Shown: piece after piece, positions 25,760-40,105 of the stretch
How the letters are laid out: each line of letters starts with the position of its first letter
How positions within the stretch are numbered: the stretch's first letter is position 1
NCBI RefSeq assembly: GCF_003693265.1
Contig: NZ_RDRE01000001.1
Coordinates: 186,001-250,000 of the forward strand
DNA: 64,000 nucleotides
Reading direction: 5' to 3'
Origin: Corynebacterium gottingense
GTDB taxonomy: Bacteria > Actinomycetota > Actinomycetes > Mycobacteriales > Mycobacteriaceae
The notes under the pieces: generated by a model
Seen by the model: the letters and a program-made list of their open reading frames with translations, nothing else
What the model was told of the DNA's origin: nothing
Database searches by the model: none
Made by a program: the position numbers and the translations under genes

Positions 25760-26059
25760 ATGGCAAACGTCAATATCAAGCCGCTGGAAGACAAGGTTCT
25801 CGTCCAGATCGCAGAGGCTGAAACCACCACCGCCTCCGGCCTGGTTATCCCGGACTCTGCCGCTGAGAAGCCGCAGGAAGCCGTCGTCATCGCTGTTGGT
25901 CCGGGTCGTCTGGACGACAACGGCAACCGCGTCGCCCCGGACGTCAAGGAGGGCGACACCGTCGTGTTCTCCAAGTACGGCGGCACCGAGCTGAAGTACA
26001 ACGGCGAGGAGTACCTGCTGCTGTCTGCTCGCGACCTGCTCGCTGTCGTCGAAAAGTAA
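25760..26059 (+). CDS. groES: Co-chaperonin GroES
   Basis: Ten-kilodalton cap of the GroEL chamber, 99 aa, starting [16 protein letters not shown], with the mobile loop [16 protein letters not shown] at residues 16-31. I use the ATG at 25760; the frame is open far upstream but that is the 5' leader carrying CIRCE. groEL follows 21 bp downstream. Confidence 0.97.
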   Translation: MANVNIKPLEDKVLVQIAEAETTTASGLVIPDSAAEKPQEAVVIAVGPGRLDDNGNRVAPDVKEGDTVVFSKYGGTELKYNGEEYLLLSARDLLAVVEK

Positions 26060-26074
26060 GCGAAGGGGGCTTAG

Positions 26075-27706
<1,632 letters not shown>

Positions 27707-27740
27707 CGGTAGACTCACCGCGCGCCGGTTGGACCGGCAA

Positions 27741-27771
27741 AATGCCCCGGGACTTAAAGTCCCGGGGCATT
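27741..27771. terminator. Bidirectional terminator between groEL and whiB3
   Basis: AATGCCCCGGGAC pairs perfectly with GTCCCGGGGCATT around a 5-base loop, with a T-run after it on plus and an A-rich flank for the other strand. Serves both convergent genes. Confidence 0.92.
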
Positions 27772-27782
27772 TTGTGTGGGCG

Positions 27783-28100
27783 CTACTTTGCGGAGGCCGC
27801 AGCTGGCACCTTCACGCTGCTGCCGTGCCCGCCGCGCAGGATCACCTGGCGCTCGGACTCGCTCATGCCGCCCCAGATGCCGTACGGCTCAGCGACGCGG
27901 AGCGCGTGCTCGCGGCACTGCTCGAGGACGGGGCAGGTGTAGCAGATCGCCTTCGCGCGGTTCTCGCGCTGTGCGCGGGCGCGTCCGCGCTCTCCATCCG
28001 GGTGGTAGAACACCTCGGAAGCTTCGCCACGGCATGCGCTGTGGAGCTGCCAATCCCAGAAGTCTGCGTTCGGTCCGGGAAGCTGATGCGGCAGGGACAT
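27783..28100 (-). CDS. whiB3: WhiB3-type iron-sulfur transcription factor
   Basis: Small Wbl protein binding a [4Fe-4S] cluster through Cys23, Cys53, Cys56 and Cys62 (SACRG, ICYTCPVLEQC), with the beta-turn motif GIWGG and a basic C-terminus. The N-terminal LPGPNADFWDWQL and HPDGERGRARAQRE closely match mycobacterial WhiB3, and synteny (next to groEL1 and sigD) agrees. WhiB3 senses redox state and acts with the main sigma factor. AAGGAG lies 9-10 bases before the ATG. Confidence 0.9.
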   Translation of the reverse strand: MSLPHQLPGPNADFWDWQLHSACRGEASEVFYHPDGERGRARAQRENRAKAICYTCPVLEQCREHALRVAEPYGIWGGMSESERQVILRGGHGSSVKVPAAASAK

Positions 28101-28486
28101 TATCGTAGAGGCTCCTTGTAGAGAATGTGCTGAAGGGAAAGCGTGTGAAGTTGTGCAGGCGGGCCGCGCGGGGCGTCACCGATTTCGAAGTGTCCACCGC
28201 CTTGGTAAACGATAGGTTTCCCATGGGTGTCCCACAGCTGTATTCGCGCAAGCAACGCCGAAAAAATGCACTGTGAGCTGGGTGGATGATAAAGGTAAAG
28301 CGCTGGTGAACTTTAAGGGAACCTTGGAAGAGGTGCGGAAAATGCCGGGGAGGTGGCGTCGATAAGCGCTCTGCGTGCTTGTGTGCCTCTTGGACCGCAG
28401 TGCAACACTATGGTCTGCTACCTATTACACTTCCTACGGTTACTTAAAACGGTGGACCTTAAGCCGGCGAGCGAGCAAGGAGCGAG
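28101..28486. other. Divergent whiB3-sigD intergenic region
   Basis: 386 bp without a convincing gene. It contains the whiB3 leader with its RBS (reverse), an exact 13-mer copy at 28355-28367, a GGGAACC at 28317 with no matching -10, and an A/T-richer stretch 28410-28450 (TATTAC, TTACTTAAAA) that likely holds the sigD promoter. Confidence 0.6.
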
Positions 28487-29074
28487 ATGACGACTCCCCA
28501 CGATGAGGACGAGCTGCAGCGGCTCGTCCCCCTCGCCGCAAACGGGGACAAGCGGGCACTGCAGCGGGTGCTGGCCATCGTGCACCCGATGGTGCTGCGC
28601 TACACCCGCGCACGGATTGGCGGGCACCGCATGCCCACGGCGGAGGACGTCGCGCAGGAGATCTGCCTCGCGGTGGCCACCTCGATCCACCGCTACGTGG
28701 ACCAGGGCAAGCCGTTTATGGCGTTCGTGTACGGCATCGCGTTTAACAAGGTCGCTGACGCGCACCGCGCGCTCTCGCGCGACAAGCTCACCCCCACCGA
28801 AGAGGTGCCGGATGAGGAGTTTCACGGCCTGACTCCGGAGGAGTTTGCGCTGGTGGGGGACGGGAGTAACAGAGCGCGCGCGTTGCTCGATGTACTCAAT
28901 GACAAGGCGCGCGACATCGTCATCCTGAGGGTGTTCGTCGGCCTTTCCGCAGAGGAGACGGCGCAGGCTGTGGGCTCGACCGCGGGTGCGGTGCGAGTTG
29001 CCCAGTACCGTGCGCTGGCGACGCTGCGTAAAAAACTGGAGGAAGGGGAGTTGCACAATGACTCGGCGCGATGA
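28487..29074 (+). CDS. sigD: ECF sigma factor SigD
   Basis: A 195-aa sigma-70 family factor. Region 2 (TAEDVAQEICLAVATSIHRY, about residues 50-70) binds core and -10; region 4 (LSAEETAQAVGSTAGAVRVA) is a helix-turn-helix for the -35. In corynebacteria SigD controls mycolate and wall synthesis genes (established for C. glutamicum). RBS AAGGAG. Its end overlaps the anti-sigma gene by 17 bp. Confidence 0.93.
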   Translation: MTTPHDEDELQRLVPLAANGDKRALQRVLAIVHPMVLRYTRARIGGHRMPTAEDVAQEICLAVATSIHRYVDQGKPFMAFVYGIAFNKVADAHRALSRDKLTPTEEVPDEEFHGLTPEEFALVGDGSNRARALLDVLNDKARDIVILRVFVGLSAEETAQAVGSTAGAVRVAQYRALATLRKKLEEGELHNDSAR

Positions 29075-30053
29075 TGAGGCCACCGAGGAGTTCGCCGCGG
29101 TAGCCGACGTAGACGCTTGGCTTGATGCGATCGCCGCAGGCGAGGACCCCTCCGGCGGCGAGGATGAGCTCGCGGCACTCTTCCTGGACTTGAAGGGCGA
29201 GGTGGATCGTCCCGCGTCGGAGCCGCTGCTTATCGACGCCACGTCGACCCCCTCCGATGCCCCCGACGCCTCCGACGCCTCCGACGCCTCCGACGAGACC
29301 GGTACAGCAGGTTCCGTCATCCCGTTCCGCAGCGCGTCCCGGAAGCCGCGCCGGTCGCGCCGTGGTGTGAGCCCGTGGGTCTCCGGCCTGGTCGGCGCTG
29401 CCGCGGCGACCGCCGTTGTCACTGGCAGCGGGGCGGCGCTCTACAACGCAACCCCTGGTTCGCCCCTCTGGGGCCCGGCGACCGCAGTCTTTGGAGACCG
29501 CACTGCGGCCGTCGAGCTGGCCGCCACGCTCGACGAGCTCGAGGCGGCCAACGACTCCGGCGACAAGGACGCGGCGTCCGCGCTGTTCGAGCAGGCCAGG
29601 GCGCTGCTTGCATCCATGGAGCCGCGGGCAAACCAGGACCGGGACGGCGAAAAGAGCCAGGCCCCGATCACCACGATGCGCACCAAGGTCTCCACGGTGA
29701 CGGTCACCCCGCCGCCTGCTGAGTCGCCGGCTCCCGCTCCGGAGCCGCAGACCGTGACGGAAACGGTGGTGCCCTCAGCCAACCCGCAGCCGACCCTGGA
29801 GCAGCCGTCGTCCAGCGCTGCCGCCCGACCGAGCGCTCAGCCGTCAAGCCAGTCCAGTGCCGTTCGCCCGAACCCTCTACCTCAACCGAGCGCGGCTGCG
29901 CCAAGCCAGGGCACAGAGTCCGGCAACGAGGAAAACGCTACGGACGGGGCGGCTGCCCCGTCCCAGGTGGATCAGAGTGCAGCCGGGGAAAGCGAGGGCG
30001 CCGGGTCGGTGGCGGACCACAGCGACGCGCTTGGTCAGGCGCAGAACTACTAG
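29058..30053 (+). CDS. rsdA: Anti-sigma-D factor RsdA
   Basis: Membrane-bound regulator that holds SigD inactive. The N-terminal cytoplasmic segment (AAVADVDAWLDAIAAG, LAALFLDLKGEV) matches the RsdA sigma-D-binding domain; a single membrane helix lies at about 103-127 (SGLVGAAAATAVVTGSG); a periplasmic part has a helical stretch then a Pro/Ser/Thr/Gln-rich tail. 331 aa. I start at ATG 29058 inside the sigD end; the overlap suggests translational coupling. Exact 13-mer at 29228. Confidence 0.88.
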   Translation: MTRRDDEATEEFAAVADVDAWLDAIAAGEDPSGGEDELAALFLDLKGEVDRPASEPLLIDATSTPSDAPDASDASDASDETGTAGSVIPFRSASRKPRRSRRGVSPWVSGLVGAAAATAVVTGSGAALYNATPGSPLWGPATAVFGDRTAAVELAATLDELEAANDSGDKDAASALFEQARALLASMEPRANQDRDGEKSQAPITTMRTKVSTVTVTPPPAESPAPAPEPQTVTETVVPSANPQPTLEQPSSSAAARPSAQPSSQSSAVRPNPLPQPSAAAPSQGTESGNEENATDGAAAPSQVDQSAAGESEGAGSVADHSDALGQAQNY

Positions 30054-30071
30054 GAAGCGCCGGGCCCGAAG

Positions 30072-30443
30072 TTAGCGGGCCTCCAGGCCGTCGAGGAACC
30101 CCATGGCGTAGTCCCAGGTGACGTAGGCGTCGTAATCAATTTCCGCGCTCGGCTCGTGCACCGGCGGGAGCTGGTTGCGCAGGGTGGCCAGCATGTTGTG
30201 TTCCATGATGGCCCAGTCGTAGTAGTGCCATTGCTCGCAGTCGTCGCACATGAAGTAGATGCCGCGGATGCCGCGGGGCTGCAGGCGGCGGATGCAGTCG
30301 CGAACGCACTGCAGGTCGCGCAGCACGTCGGCACGCTCCTGCGGGGAGAGGGGTTCCGGGAGCGCGTCATCCTCAATAAACGACGCCGGATCGTTCGGGT
30401 CATCCGCGAACGGGTCCTTGGGCATCATGTCATCAAAGTTCAC
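30072..30443 (-). CDS. DUF5319 family protein (Rv3412-like)
   Basis: A 123-aa acidic protein starting with VNFDDMMPKDPFADDPNDPA, with a CX2C pair in YFMCDDCEQWHYYDW that could bind metal. GTG at 30443 follows a -10-like TAGGGT by seven bases. DUF5319 proteins occupy this place between rsdA and guaB in actinobacteria. Function unknown. Confidence 0.82.
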   Translation of the reverse strand: MNFDDMMPKDPFADDPNDPASFIEDDALPEPLSPQERADVLRDLQCVRDCIRRLQPRGIRGIYFMCDDCEQWHYYDWAIMEHNMLATLRNQLPPVHEPSAEIDYDAYVTWDYAMGFLDGLEAR

Positions 30444-30489
30444 ACCACCAACCCTATGTGCTTTGCGGGCCCGTGCCAATTCCCCCGCC

Positions 30490-30517
30490 TTACGTGAAAC
30501 GGCGCTGACGATATATC
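30490..30517 (+). promoter_or_regulatory. guaB promoter
   Basis: TTACGT (30490-30495), 16 bases, TATATC (30512-30517), about 50 bp before guaB, which also has an RBS (GAGAGGAG). Confidence 0.5.
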
Positions 30518-30540
30518 ATGACGGAAAGTAAACGGTGTGA

Positions 30541-32091
<1,551 letters not shown>

Positions 32092-32111
32092 GATCGAGTT
32101 GTAACAACACC

Positions 32112-33257
32112 ATGCACGAATACGTGGAAATTGGCAGCGGCCGCGAGGCGCGCAAGGCCTACGACCTCCGCGATCTGTCCCTGGTCCCGGCGCGCCGCAC
32201 GCGCTCGTCCAAGGACGTCGACACCACCTGGCATATCGACGCTTACACGTTCGACCTGCCACTGTGCTCGCACCCGACGGACGCGCTGGCCAGCCCCGAG
32301 TTTGTCATTGAGATGGGCAAGCAGGGCGGCCTGGGCATCCTCAACGCGGAGGGCCTGCTGGGCCGTCACGCGTCGTTTGCGGACTCCGTGGCCAAGGTCG
32401 TCGGCGCGGCGAGCACCGACTGGCACGAGATGGAGACCATGCTGCAGTCCCAGTCGCGCGGCACCGCCGTGCTGCAGGAGCTGCACCAGGCGAAGTTGGA
32501 CATGGACCTGTTTGCGGAGCACATGGCGCGCGTGCGCGACTCGGGCGCGACCGTCGCGGTGCGCGTGAGCCCGCAGAACGCGCGCGAGCTGGCGCCGCAC
32601 CTGATCAAGGCGGGCGCAGAGATCCTGTTTATCCAGGGCACCATCATCTCCGCCGAGCACGTGCAGCAGGGCGGCGAGCCGCTCAACCTGAAGGAGTTCA
32701 TCGGCTCCCTCGACGTCCCGGTGATCGCCGGCGGCGTCTTTGATTACAGCACCGCGATGCACCTCATGCGCTCGGGCGCGGCCGGCGTGATCGTCGGCTC
32801 CGGCCAGTCGAACCAGAACATGGCGCTGGACGTCCCGCTGGCCACCGCGATCGCCGACGTGGCCGCGGCGCGCCGCGACTACCTGGATGAGACTGGTGGC
32901 CGCTACGTCCACGTCCTCGCTGACGCGGACGTGCGCACTTCTGGCCAGATTGCCGTTGCGCTCGCGCTGGGCGCGGACGCGGTCATGGTGGGCGAGCCGC
33001 TCGCTCGCGCCGCGGAGGCCTCCGGCGAGGGCATGTACTGGGAGTCGGTGCTGGGGCACCCGCGCTTCCCGCGTGGTGAGATGCGTCGGGTGGTTGCTGC
33101 CGAGGAGCGCCAGCCGCTGGAGATTGTGCTGCACGGACCGTCGCACGACCCGTACGGCACCATGAACCTGGTGGGTGGCCTGCGCAGGATCATGGCGAAG
33201 TGCGGTTACACGGACACCAAGTCGTTCCAGAAGGTGAATCTGACCGTCCGAAATTAA
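32112..33257 (+). CDS. guaB3: GuaB3 family IMP dehydrogenase-related protein
   Basis: A 381-aa TIM-barrel protein related to IMPDH but without CBS domains and without the SICTT catalytic loop at the expected place (here GVIVGSGQSNQN). The N-terminus MHEYVEIGSGREARKAYDL is typical of actinobacterial GuaB3. Its reaction is not established; synteny with guaB (Rv3410c-Rv3411c) is preserved. Confidence 0.92.
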   Translation: MHEYVEIGSGREARKAYDLRDLSLVPARRTRSSKDVDTTWHIDAYTFDLPLCSHPTDALASPEFVIEMGKQGGLGILNAEGLLGRHASFADSVAKVVGAASTDWHEMETMLQSQSRGTAVLQELHQAKLDMDLFAEHMARVRDSGATVAVRVSPQNARELAPHLIKAGAEILFIQGTIISAEHVQQGGEPLNLKEFIGSLDVPVIAGGVFDYSTAMHLMRSGAAGVIVGSGQSNQNMALDVPLATAIADVAAARRDYLDETGGRYVHVLADADVRTSGQIAVALALGADAVMVGEPLARAAEASGEGMYWESVLGHPRFPRGEMRRVVAAEERQPLEIVLHGPSHDPYGTMNLVGGLRRIMAKCGYTDTKSFQKVNLTVRN

Positions 33258-33298
33258 TCGGATATTGCGCAGAAATACCTGATAGATTGAGACCCACT

Positions 33299-34591
33299 AT
33301 GGCCTACGACGTGATTCTGGACCGGGATGTGACGGACGGCCCGCAGCACCTGGTCGAGGTGGATGACATCTTCTTCTCGGTCACGGATGCCAAGGGCATC
33401 ATGACCGACGTGAACGAGGTGTTCATCTACTACGCCCAGTACCCGCTGGAAGAGATGATCGGCAAGCCGCACAACCTCATCCGCCAGGACGAGATGCCGG
33501 GCGGCGCGTTCAAGGCCATGTGGGACTGGATCCAGGCCGGCAAGCCGTTCGCCGCCTACGTGCGAAACTTGGCCAAGAGCGGTTCGGCGTACGACGTCTT
33601 GGCCACGGTCACCCCGCTGCCGGGGGACCGCTATCTGTCGGTGCGCACCCGGCCGATGACGCACTACTTCCAGGACGCCGCGAAGGTGTACCAGGAGGCG
33701 AACGCCGTTGAGCACAAGGCGAAGGCCGAGGGGGTCGGACGACGGAAGCGGGCCGAGCTCGGGTGGGAGCGGATCTGCGAGCTCATCCCGGACTACGACG
33801 CGTTCATGGCGGAGATCCTGCCCGCCGAGGTCGCCGCGCGCGAGGAGGCCGGCTTTGTCCTCCCCGAGGGCGAAGGTGAGGTGTACGAGGCCACCGCGGC
33901 GCTGTACGCGGAGCTGGAGAGTTTCATGGGCATCCAGACCTCCATCAAGCAGTCGGCCGAGGAGCTCTCGCGCGCCTGCCAGACCCTGTTGGAGGAAAAC
34001 GCCGTGACCAACCGGGTCAAAGGCGAGATGGAAAACGTGGTGGCGGAGGGCGCCACCCGCACGCTGTTGCTCGCACCGCTGCAGGTGTGGGCCACCATGC
34101 GCGGGATTATTGATGAAAACGCGCAATCGCTCGCCGAGGTCGCCGAGGAACTCCAGGACCGCGCGGCGAAGGCCCGCACTGCGATCGCCCTGGCCCGCCT
34201 GCACGCCGCGCAGACGGCGACGTTCTCCGCGGAGGAGGACCGGATTGAGTCGATGCAGATGCTCTATGACGCCATGGAGGTCGCCCTCCGCGACATGGAC
34301 AACGCGGTGTTCCTGCACTCCTCGCTGGCCAACCGCGTAGAGCTGAAGGTGAACTCCATCTCCGAGCTGACCAAGATGCCGCTGGAGATGATCCGCCGCT
34401 GGTCCCAGTCCACCGCGCAGCAGCCGGTGGGCCAGAACATCGACCCGCTGGTCGCGCAGGTGGAGCAGGCCATTCAGGCTGCCGACGCCTCCATCGCCCA
34501 GCTGCAGCTCTCCTCCAAGGACCTCGGCGAGGACCCCTCGGTCGACGGGGTGCACGACGCGCTTGAGCGCCTTCGCCGGGCCGTCTACTAG
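33299..34591 (+). CDS. PAS domain protein with long helical C-terminus
   Basis: A 430-aa soluble protein. Residues about 15-120 form a PAS domain (IFFSVTDAKGIMTDVNEVF, LIRQDEMPGGAFKAMWDW, as in aerotaxis receptors). Residues 150-430 are helical, probably coiled coil, with no kinase, cyclase or HAMP output domain and no membrane segment. The ATG comes 10 bases after TAGATT, giving a very short leader. It lies between guaB3 and a surface protein. A redox or oxygen-sensing partner role is only inference. Confidence 0.75.
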   Translation: MAYDVILDRDVTDGPQHLVEVDDIFFSVTDAKGIMTDVNEVFIYYAQYPLEEMIGKPHNLIRQDEMPGGAFKAMWDWIQAGKPFAAYVRNLAKSGSAYDVLATVTPLPGDRYLSVRTRPMTHYFQDAAKVYQEANAVEHKAKAEGVGRRKRAELGWERICELIPDYDAFMAEILPAEVAAREEAGFVLPEGEGEVYEATAALYAELESFMGIQTSIKQSAEELSRACQTLLEENAVTNRVKGEMENVVAEGATRTLLLAPLQVWATMRGIIDENAQSLAEVAEELQDRAAKARTAIALARLHAAQTATFSAEEDRIESMQMLYDAMEVALRDMDNAVFLHSSLANRVELKVNSISELTKMPLEMIRRWSQSTAQQPVGQNIDPLVAQVEQAIQAADASIAQLQLSSKDLGEDPSVDGVHDALERLRRAVY

Positions 34592-34726
34592 GCGTGCGCA
34601 CGCACGGGCGCGCCGCTTCCTATGGAATTTTGCGCCAACGCCTACTAGTTTTTATGGAAGGCTCATGCGCCCCCTTCTCTGGCGCGTGTCGTGCTCTAGT
34701 CCGGCGGAAAGTTTGGGAGAACTGAA

Positions 34727-37700
34727 ATGCGTGGACGGATTGTTCGTTCTGCAGTAGCACTTGTCACCACCACCGTGACTGCCGTCGCGTTGTGCGCGCC
34801 GCCAGCGTCATCAGCCCCTGCGGCCTCCGACGTGTCCAACTCGGCTGAGGCACCGCTTGGCGACGCCGGCGCGAGCGATTACCCCCTGTTCACCTTCTAC
34901 CGGCCCGAGTTTGGCAACTGGCTGTACGTCCTGCGCGACCAGGTCGAGCGCGGCGACGCGTTCAACCCGCCGGTGTACGCGCACTTCATCCCCGAATACG
35001 AGCAGGTGACGCCACCGCAGCCGCTGACCTACACCAAGGTGGACGGCCCGGAGTGGCTGGAGGTGGACTCCAACACCGGGCAAATCCGCATCACCAACGA
35101 CATCTCCGCGTACCTCCGCATGACCAACAAGCTGACCACGCCGGAGCAGGTGGCGTCGCTGAGCGTGAAGGTGACCTACCCGGACGGTCACGACTGGACG
35201 CAGCACCTGACCGTGGTGTTGTTTAACAACGAGGAGAGCTACGAGGCGTACAACAACCCGGCCACGGTGGAGGAGCCGCGGTTTGCGCGCCGCCCGATCC
35301 CGCTGACCCCGGGAGAGACGCTCACGCTGACCCGGAAGGACATTTCGTGGAAGGACCCGCAAGTACAGTGCGGGGAGAAGCCGGGCGAGGAGCTGGTGCG
35401 GTGCAAGGAGCGCGAGACGCCGGGGTTCTGGCCGGACGGGATCTGGGACGCCGACCTGGTGGTGGAGCCGCAGCCGCAGGAAGAAAACCCTGGCAATCCG
35501 CTCCTTGATCCCCAGTACGTCAACGTCGAGGTGGTCAACGACGCGAACGGCCAGTTCCAGGAGCTGCGCATCCACGCGGAGAAGAAGCTGGAGGAGCTGA
35601 CCAACCAGGGCTACGCGGGTGGGGCATTGCCGGTCCGCTTCCGCTGGAAGGCCCGCGACGGCGAGTCCTTCACCACGTTCAACGACAGCACGATGGAAGA
35701 GGCGTGGGACACCGTCCCGCTCTACGTCTTCTTTGGCAACCTGTCCGACAAGGACAACTACGTCCCCCGGGCGGTCGCACCGATCACCACCGTGACGGGG
35801 CAGGAGGGAAGCGCCGCGCTCCCGGAGTTTGATTCCGCCGGCATCGCGGGCGACCCGGAGCAGCCGGTGAACCCCACGTTCACCGTGGTTGGCAAGGACG
35901 CCGAGTGGGTATCCGTGGAGGATGGCCGCATCGTGGCGCGCCCGACCGCGCCCGAGCATGTGGGTAAGCACAAGGTCCAGATGCGGGTGGACTTCCAGGA
36001 CGGGTCGCACTCCCGCTTCGGTGTCGACGTGACCGTGACCCCGCTGGCCGCCCAGTACGAGCCGCGCTGGGAGGACGCCACGCTGGAGCGCGGAACGACC
36101 ACGGTGCGCGTCCCGCTCGCCGGCACGCTGCCGGGCGAGGACGCCACGACTTCGGTCGCGGCCGACACCGACGGGTTCGCCGCCACCGCCAACGCGGACG
36201 GCTCCATCGACGTCACCGCGCCCGCCGACGCCAAGGTCGGCACGACCGCGACGCTCACGGCGACAACGAAGTACTCCGACACTACGGAGGGCAAGCCCGA
36301 GACGGTTGACACCGACACCTTCACCGTCACCGTCGTCGCACCCCCGGGGGATAACGTCGCTGACCTGGGCGATGCCCCTTACCCGCCGCAGCGGATCGCC
36401 CGCGACGAGGAGCGTAAGGTCGCCGCCCCCGCGGGCGAAAACATCGCGTTCGCGCCGGTCACGGAGGCTGACTCGGGCGCGCCGGGCTACACCGGGCCGA
36501 CGCCGACGTGGGCGCAGGTAGACGCCGACGGCACGATCACGCTGCGCCCGGACGCGAAGGTCCCGTCGGGCCTGGTGCGGGTGCCGGTGCGCGCGGAGGA
36601 TGGCAGCGGCAACGTCCGCATCATCGAGGTCCCCGTCACGGTCGGCGCGAACCGCTCCGAGGTTGCCTACCCCACGCGGACCGAGGCGCAGGTGGGCGAG
36701 CCGGTGACCATCGCGCCGCTCGAGGGCGTGCGCGAGGGGTTGGAGTTTGCGGTTGTTGGGGGTGAGGGGAGCGTCGATAAGCAAGGCACCATTTCGTACA
36801 CCCCGAAGCTTTCGCAGGCCGGCGAGCGGACGCTGCGCGTGCGCGTGACCGACCACAGCGGCGCGACTCGCGACATCGAGGTCCCGGTGACGGTGCGCAC
36901 GGTCAGCGACCGCACCGCGCCGACCTGGGCCGATGCCAGCGCGCCGCAGGGCGAGCCGATCGAGGTCGCCAATTCGGGCGACTCGGTGGAAGGTGCGGTG
37001 GTCGAGGCATCGCTTATCGACGCCACATCCTGGTCCGCCTCTGCCAACGGCGACTCCGTCACCGTGCACCCCGGCGCGGGCGCGAAGGCGGGGGACCGCG
37101 CGACGCTGCGCATCACCGCCACCTACGGCGACGGCAGCAGCGATACGCAGGACGTGACCGTGCGGGTGACCGACGCGCGCGCCTACCCCGAGGGGACGGT
37201 CGTGGCGCCCGCGGGGGAGACAACCCGGTCTGAGGCCCCGGGCGGGTTCGGCGACTCGGCCACGTTCGCCCTGGCAGAGGGCTCGCCGCACGGCAACTGG
37301 GTGGCGATCGACCCCGCCACCGGCGCCGCGACGCTCACGCCCGCCGCGCGGAAGCGCGACGCCGAGTTCGTCGTGGCCGGGTCCTACGACATCCCGGTGG
37401 TGGCCACGCTGCCCGGCGGCGAGCGCGTCCAGCTGACCCTGCCGGTAGCGGTGACCTCGCTGGCCGCGAACCTGCACCCGAAGTGGCGCGACGTCGCCGG
37501 CGCCGCCGGGGCGCAGTTGTCGTCCGCGAACGTCGGCGACGCGCTGCCGGAGGGCACCGTCGTCGCCGCGACCGGCCCCGGCGGCTGGGACGTCGCGCTC
37601 GCGGACGGCGCGGGCACCGTGACGCTGCGCCCGCCCGCCGGTGCGAAGGTCGGGGACGCCACCCCGGTGCGCCTGACGCTGACCTACCCGGACGGCAGCA

Positions 37701-38386
37701 CGCAGGACGCGGCGTTTACCGCGAAGGTGGCGCGCGGCGGCCAGTCGACTACGGCGACCCCTCAGACGACGCAGGCGACTGCGACAACGCAGGCGAGCGC
37801 GACGACGCAGGCGAGCGCGACGACCGTGACCGCAGAACCAACAGCGACTGCGCAGCCTTCAGAGCCGGCGCAGACTGCAAAGCCGGTTCGGTCGACGGCC
37901 ACGACGCCCGCTGCGCCGACAACCGCGACAACTGAGGCGTCGTCAACGACAACGACCACTGTCACGTCTCACACGACAACCTCTGTGCCCACCACGGCGC
38001 CAACCACCACCCCGCCGCGGGACGGGGTGCAGGGCAAGCCGGGCTCGTCGAGTAGTGGGTCTACGGGGAGTGGGGTCGGCGGGTCGTCGACAAGCATGCT
38101 CCTCGCGCTGGCGGCCAGTCCGCTGCTGTTGCTCGTCCCGATTGCGCTGGCGCAGCAGGTGCAGGTGCCGGGGCTGACTCCGGCGCTGGACGAGCTCGAC
38201 GCCAAGCTGCGCGCGCTGCCGCCCGAGGTCACCGGTGCGCTGGATGCTGCGCTGGAGGGGTCAGGCTTCCACCTCGGCGGAGCCGCTGCCGCTGGCGGGG
38301 TGGTGCTGGCCAGCATTGTTGCGCTTGGCGTTGCGGTTGCGGCGGGTCAGGCGCAGGGGCAGGGAGGATCGTCGGCCCCGCAGTAG
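34727..38386 (+). CDS. Large secreted Rib/YPDG-type repeat surface protein
   Basis: A 1219-aa cell-surface protein. Signal peptide at residues 1-29 (ending SSAPAA). It is followed by a unique N-terminal part and about seven to nine Ig-like modules, each ending in an YPDG- or DGS-type turn and a VTV strand (examples [36 protein letters not shown]), as in Rib/alpha-like surface antigens. A Thr/Ala-rich stalk (about 1005-1110) precedes two hydrophobic C-terminal segments; no LPXTG motif is seen, so it is probably held by the membrane helices. Two 13-mer copies lie inside. No adhesion partner can be read. Confidence 0.82.
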   Translation: MRGRIVRSAVALVTTTVTAVALCAPPASSAPAASDVSNSAEAPLGDAGASDYPLFTFYRPEFGNWLYVLRDQVERGDAFNPPVYAHFIPEYEQVTPPQPLTYTKVDGPEWLEVDSNTGQIRITNDISAYLRMTNKLTTPEQVASLSVKVTYPDGHDWTQHLTVVLFNNEESYEAYNNPATVEEPRFARRPIPLTPGETLTLTRKDISWKDPQVQCGEKPGEELVRCKERETPGFWPDGIWDADLVVEPQPQEENPGNPLLDPQYVNVEVVNDANGQFQELRIHAEKKLEELTNQGYAGGALPVRFRWKARDGESFTTFNDSTMEEAWDTVPLYVFFGNLSDKDNYVPRAVAPITTVTGQEGSAALPEFDSAGIAGDPEQPVNPTFTVVGKDAEWVSVEDGRIVARPTAPEHVGKHKVQMRVDFQDGSHSRFGVDVTVTPLAAQYEPRWEDATLERGTTTVRVPLAGTLPGEDATTSVAADTDGFAATANADGSIDVTAPADAKVGTTATLTATTKYSDTTEGKPETVDTDTFTVTVVAPPGDNVADLGDAPYPPQRIARDEERKVAAPAGENIAFAPVTEADSGAPGYTGPTPTWAQVDADGTITLRPDAKVPSGLVRVPVRAEDGSGNVRIIEVPVTVGANRSEVAYPTRTEAQVGEPVTIAPLEGVREGLEFAVVGGEGSVDKQGTISYTPKLSQAGERTLRVRVTDHSGATRDIEVPVTVRTVSDRTAPTWADASAPQGEPIEVANSGDSVEGAVVEASLIDATSWSASANGDSVTVHPGAGAKAGDRATLRITATYGDGSSDTQDVTVRVTDARAYPEGTVVAPAGETTRSEAPGGFGDSATFALAEGSPHGNWVAIDPATGAATLTPAARKRDAEFVVAGSYDIPVVATLPGGERVQLTLPVAVTSLAANLHPKWRDVAGAAGAQLSSANVGDALPEGTVVAATGPGGWDVALADGAGTVTLRPPAGAKVGDATPVRLTLTYPDGSTQDAAFTAKVARGGQSTTATPQTTQATATTQASATTQASATTVTAEPTATAQPSEPAQTAKPVRSTATTPAAPTTATTEASSTTTTTVTSHTTTSVPTTAPTTTPPRDGVQGKPGSSSSGSTGSGVGGSSTSMLLALAASPLLLLVPIALAQQVQVPGLTPALDELDAKLRALPPEVTGALDAALEGSGFHLGGAAAAGGVVLASIVALGVAVAAGQAQGQGGSSAPQ

Positions 38387-38454
38387 GCCGCGGTAGACAG
38401 GGCCAATTGGGCGCGCGTGGTGCCGCGTCGGGGCCGTGGGCTAAACTCTGTGCC

Positions 38455-40008
<1,554 letters not shown>

Positions 40009-40023
40009 CTCCCGCCTCGACGA

Positions 40024-40065
40024 AAGCGCCGCCTGCCTTGCAGAACCTGCAGGGAGGCGGCGCTT
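40024..40065. terminator. Hairpin terminator after guaA
   Basis: AAGCGCCGCCT (40024-40034) pairs with AGGCGGCGCTT (40055-40065) and the inner bases continue the stem; placed between convergent guaA and the permease gene, so probably used from both sides. Confidence 0.75.
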
Positions 40066-40105
40066 CGCGTTGCGGGGGCCTCTTTAGGCGCCGGCACGCC
40101 AGTGT

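Noticed and set aside
28317..28339. GGGAACC upstream of sigD as a third SigM-like promoter
   Set aside because: No CGTC lies 15-18 bases downstream.
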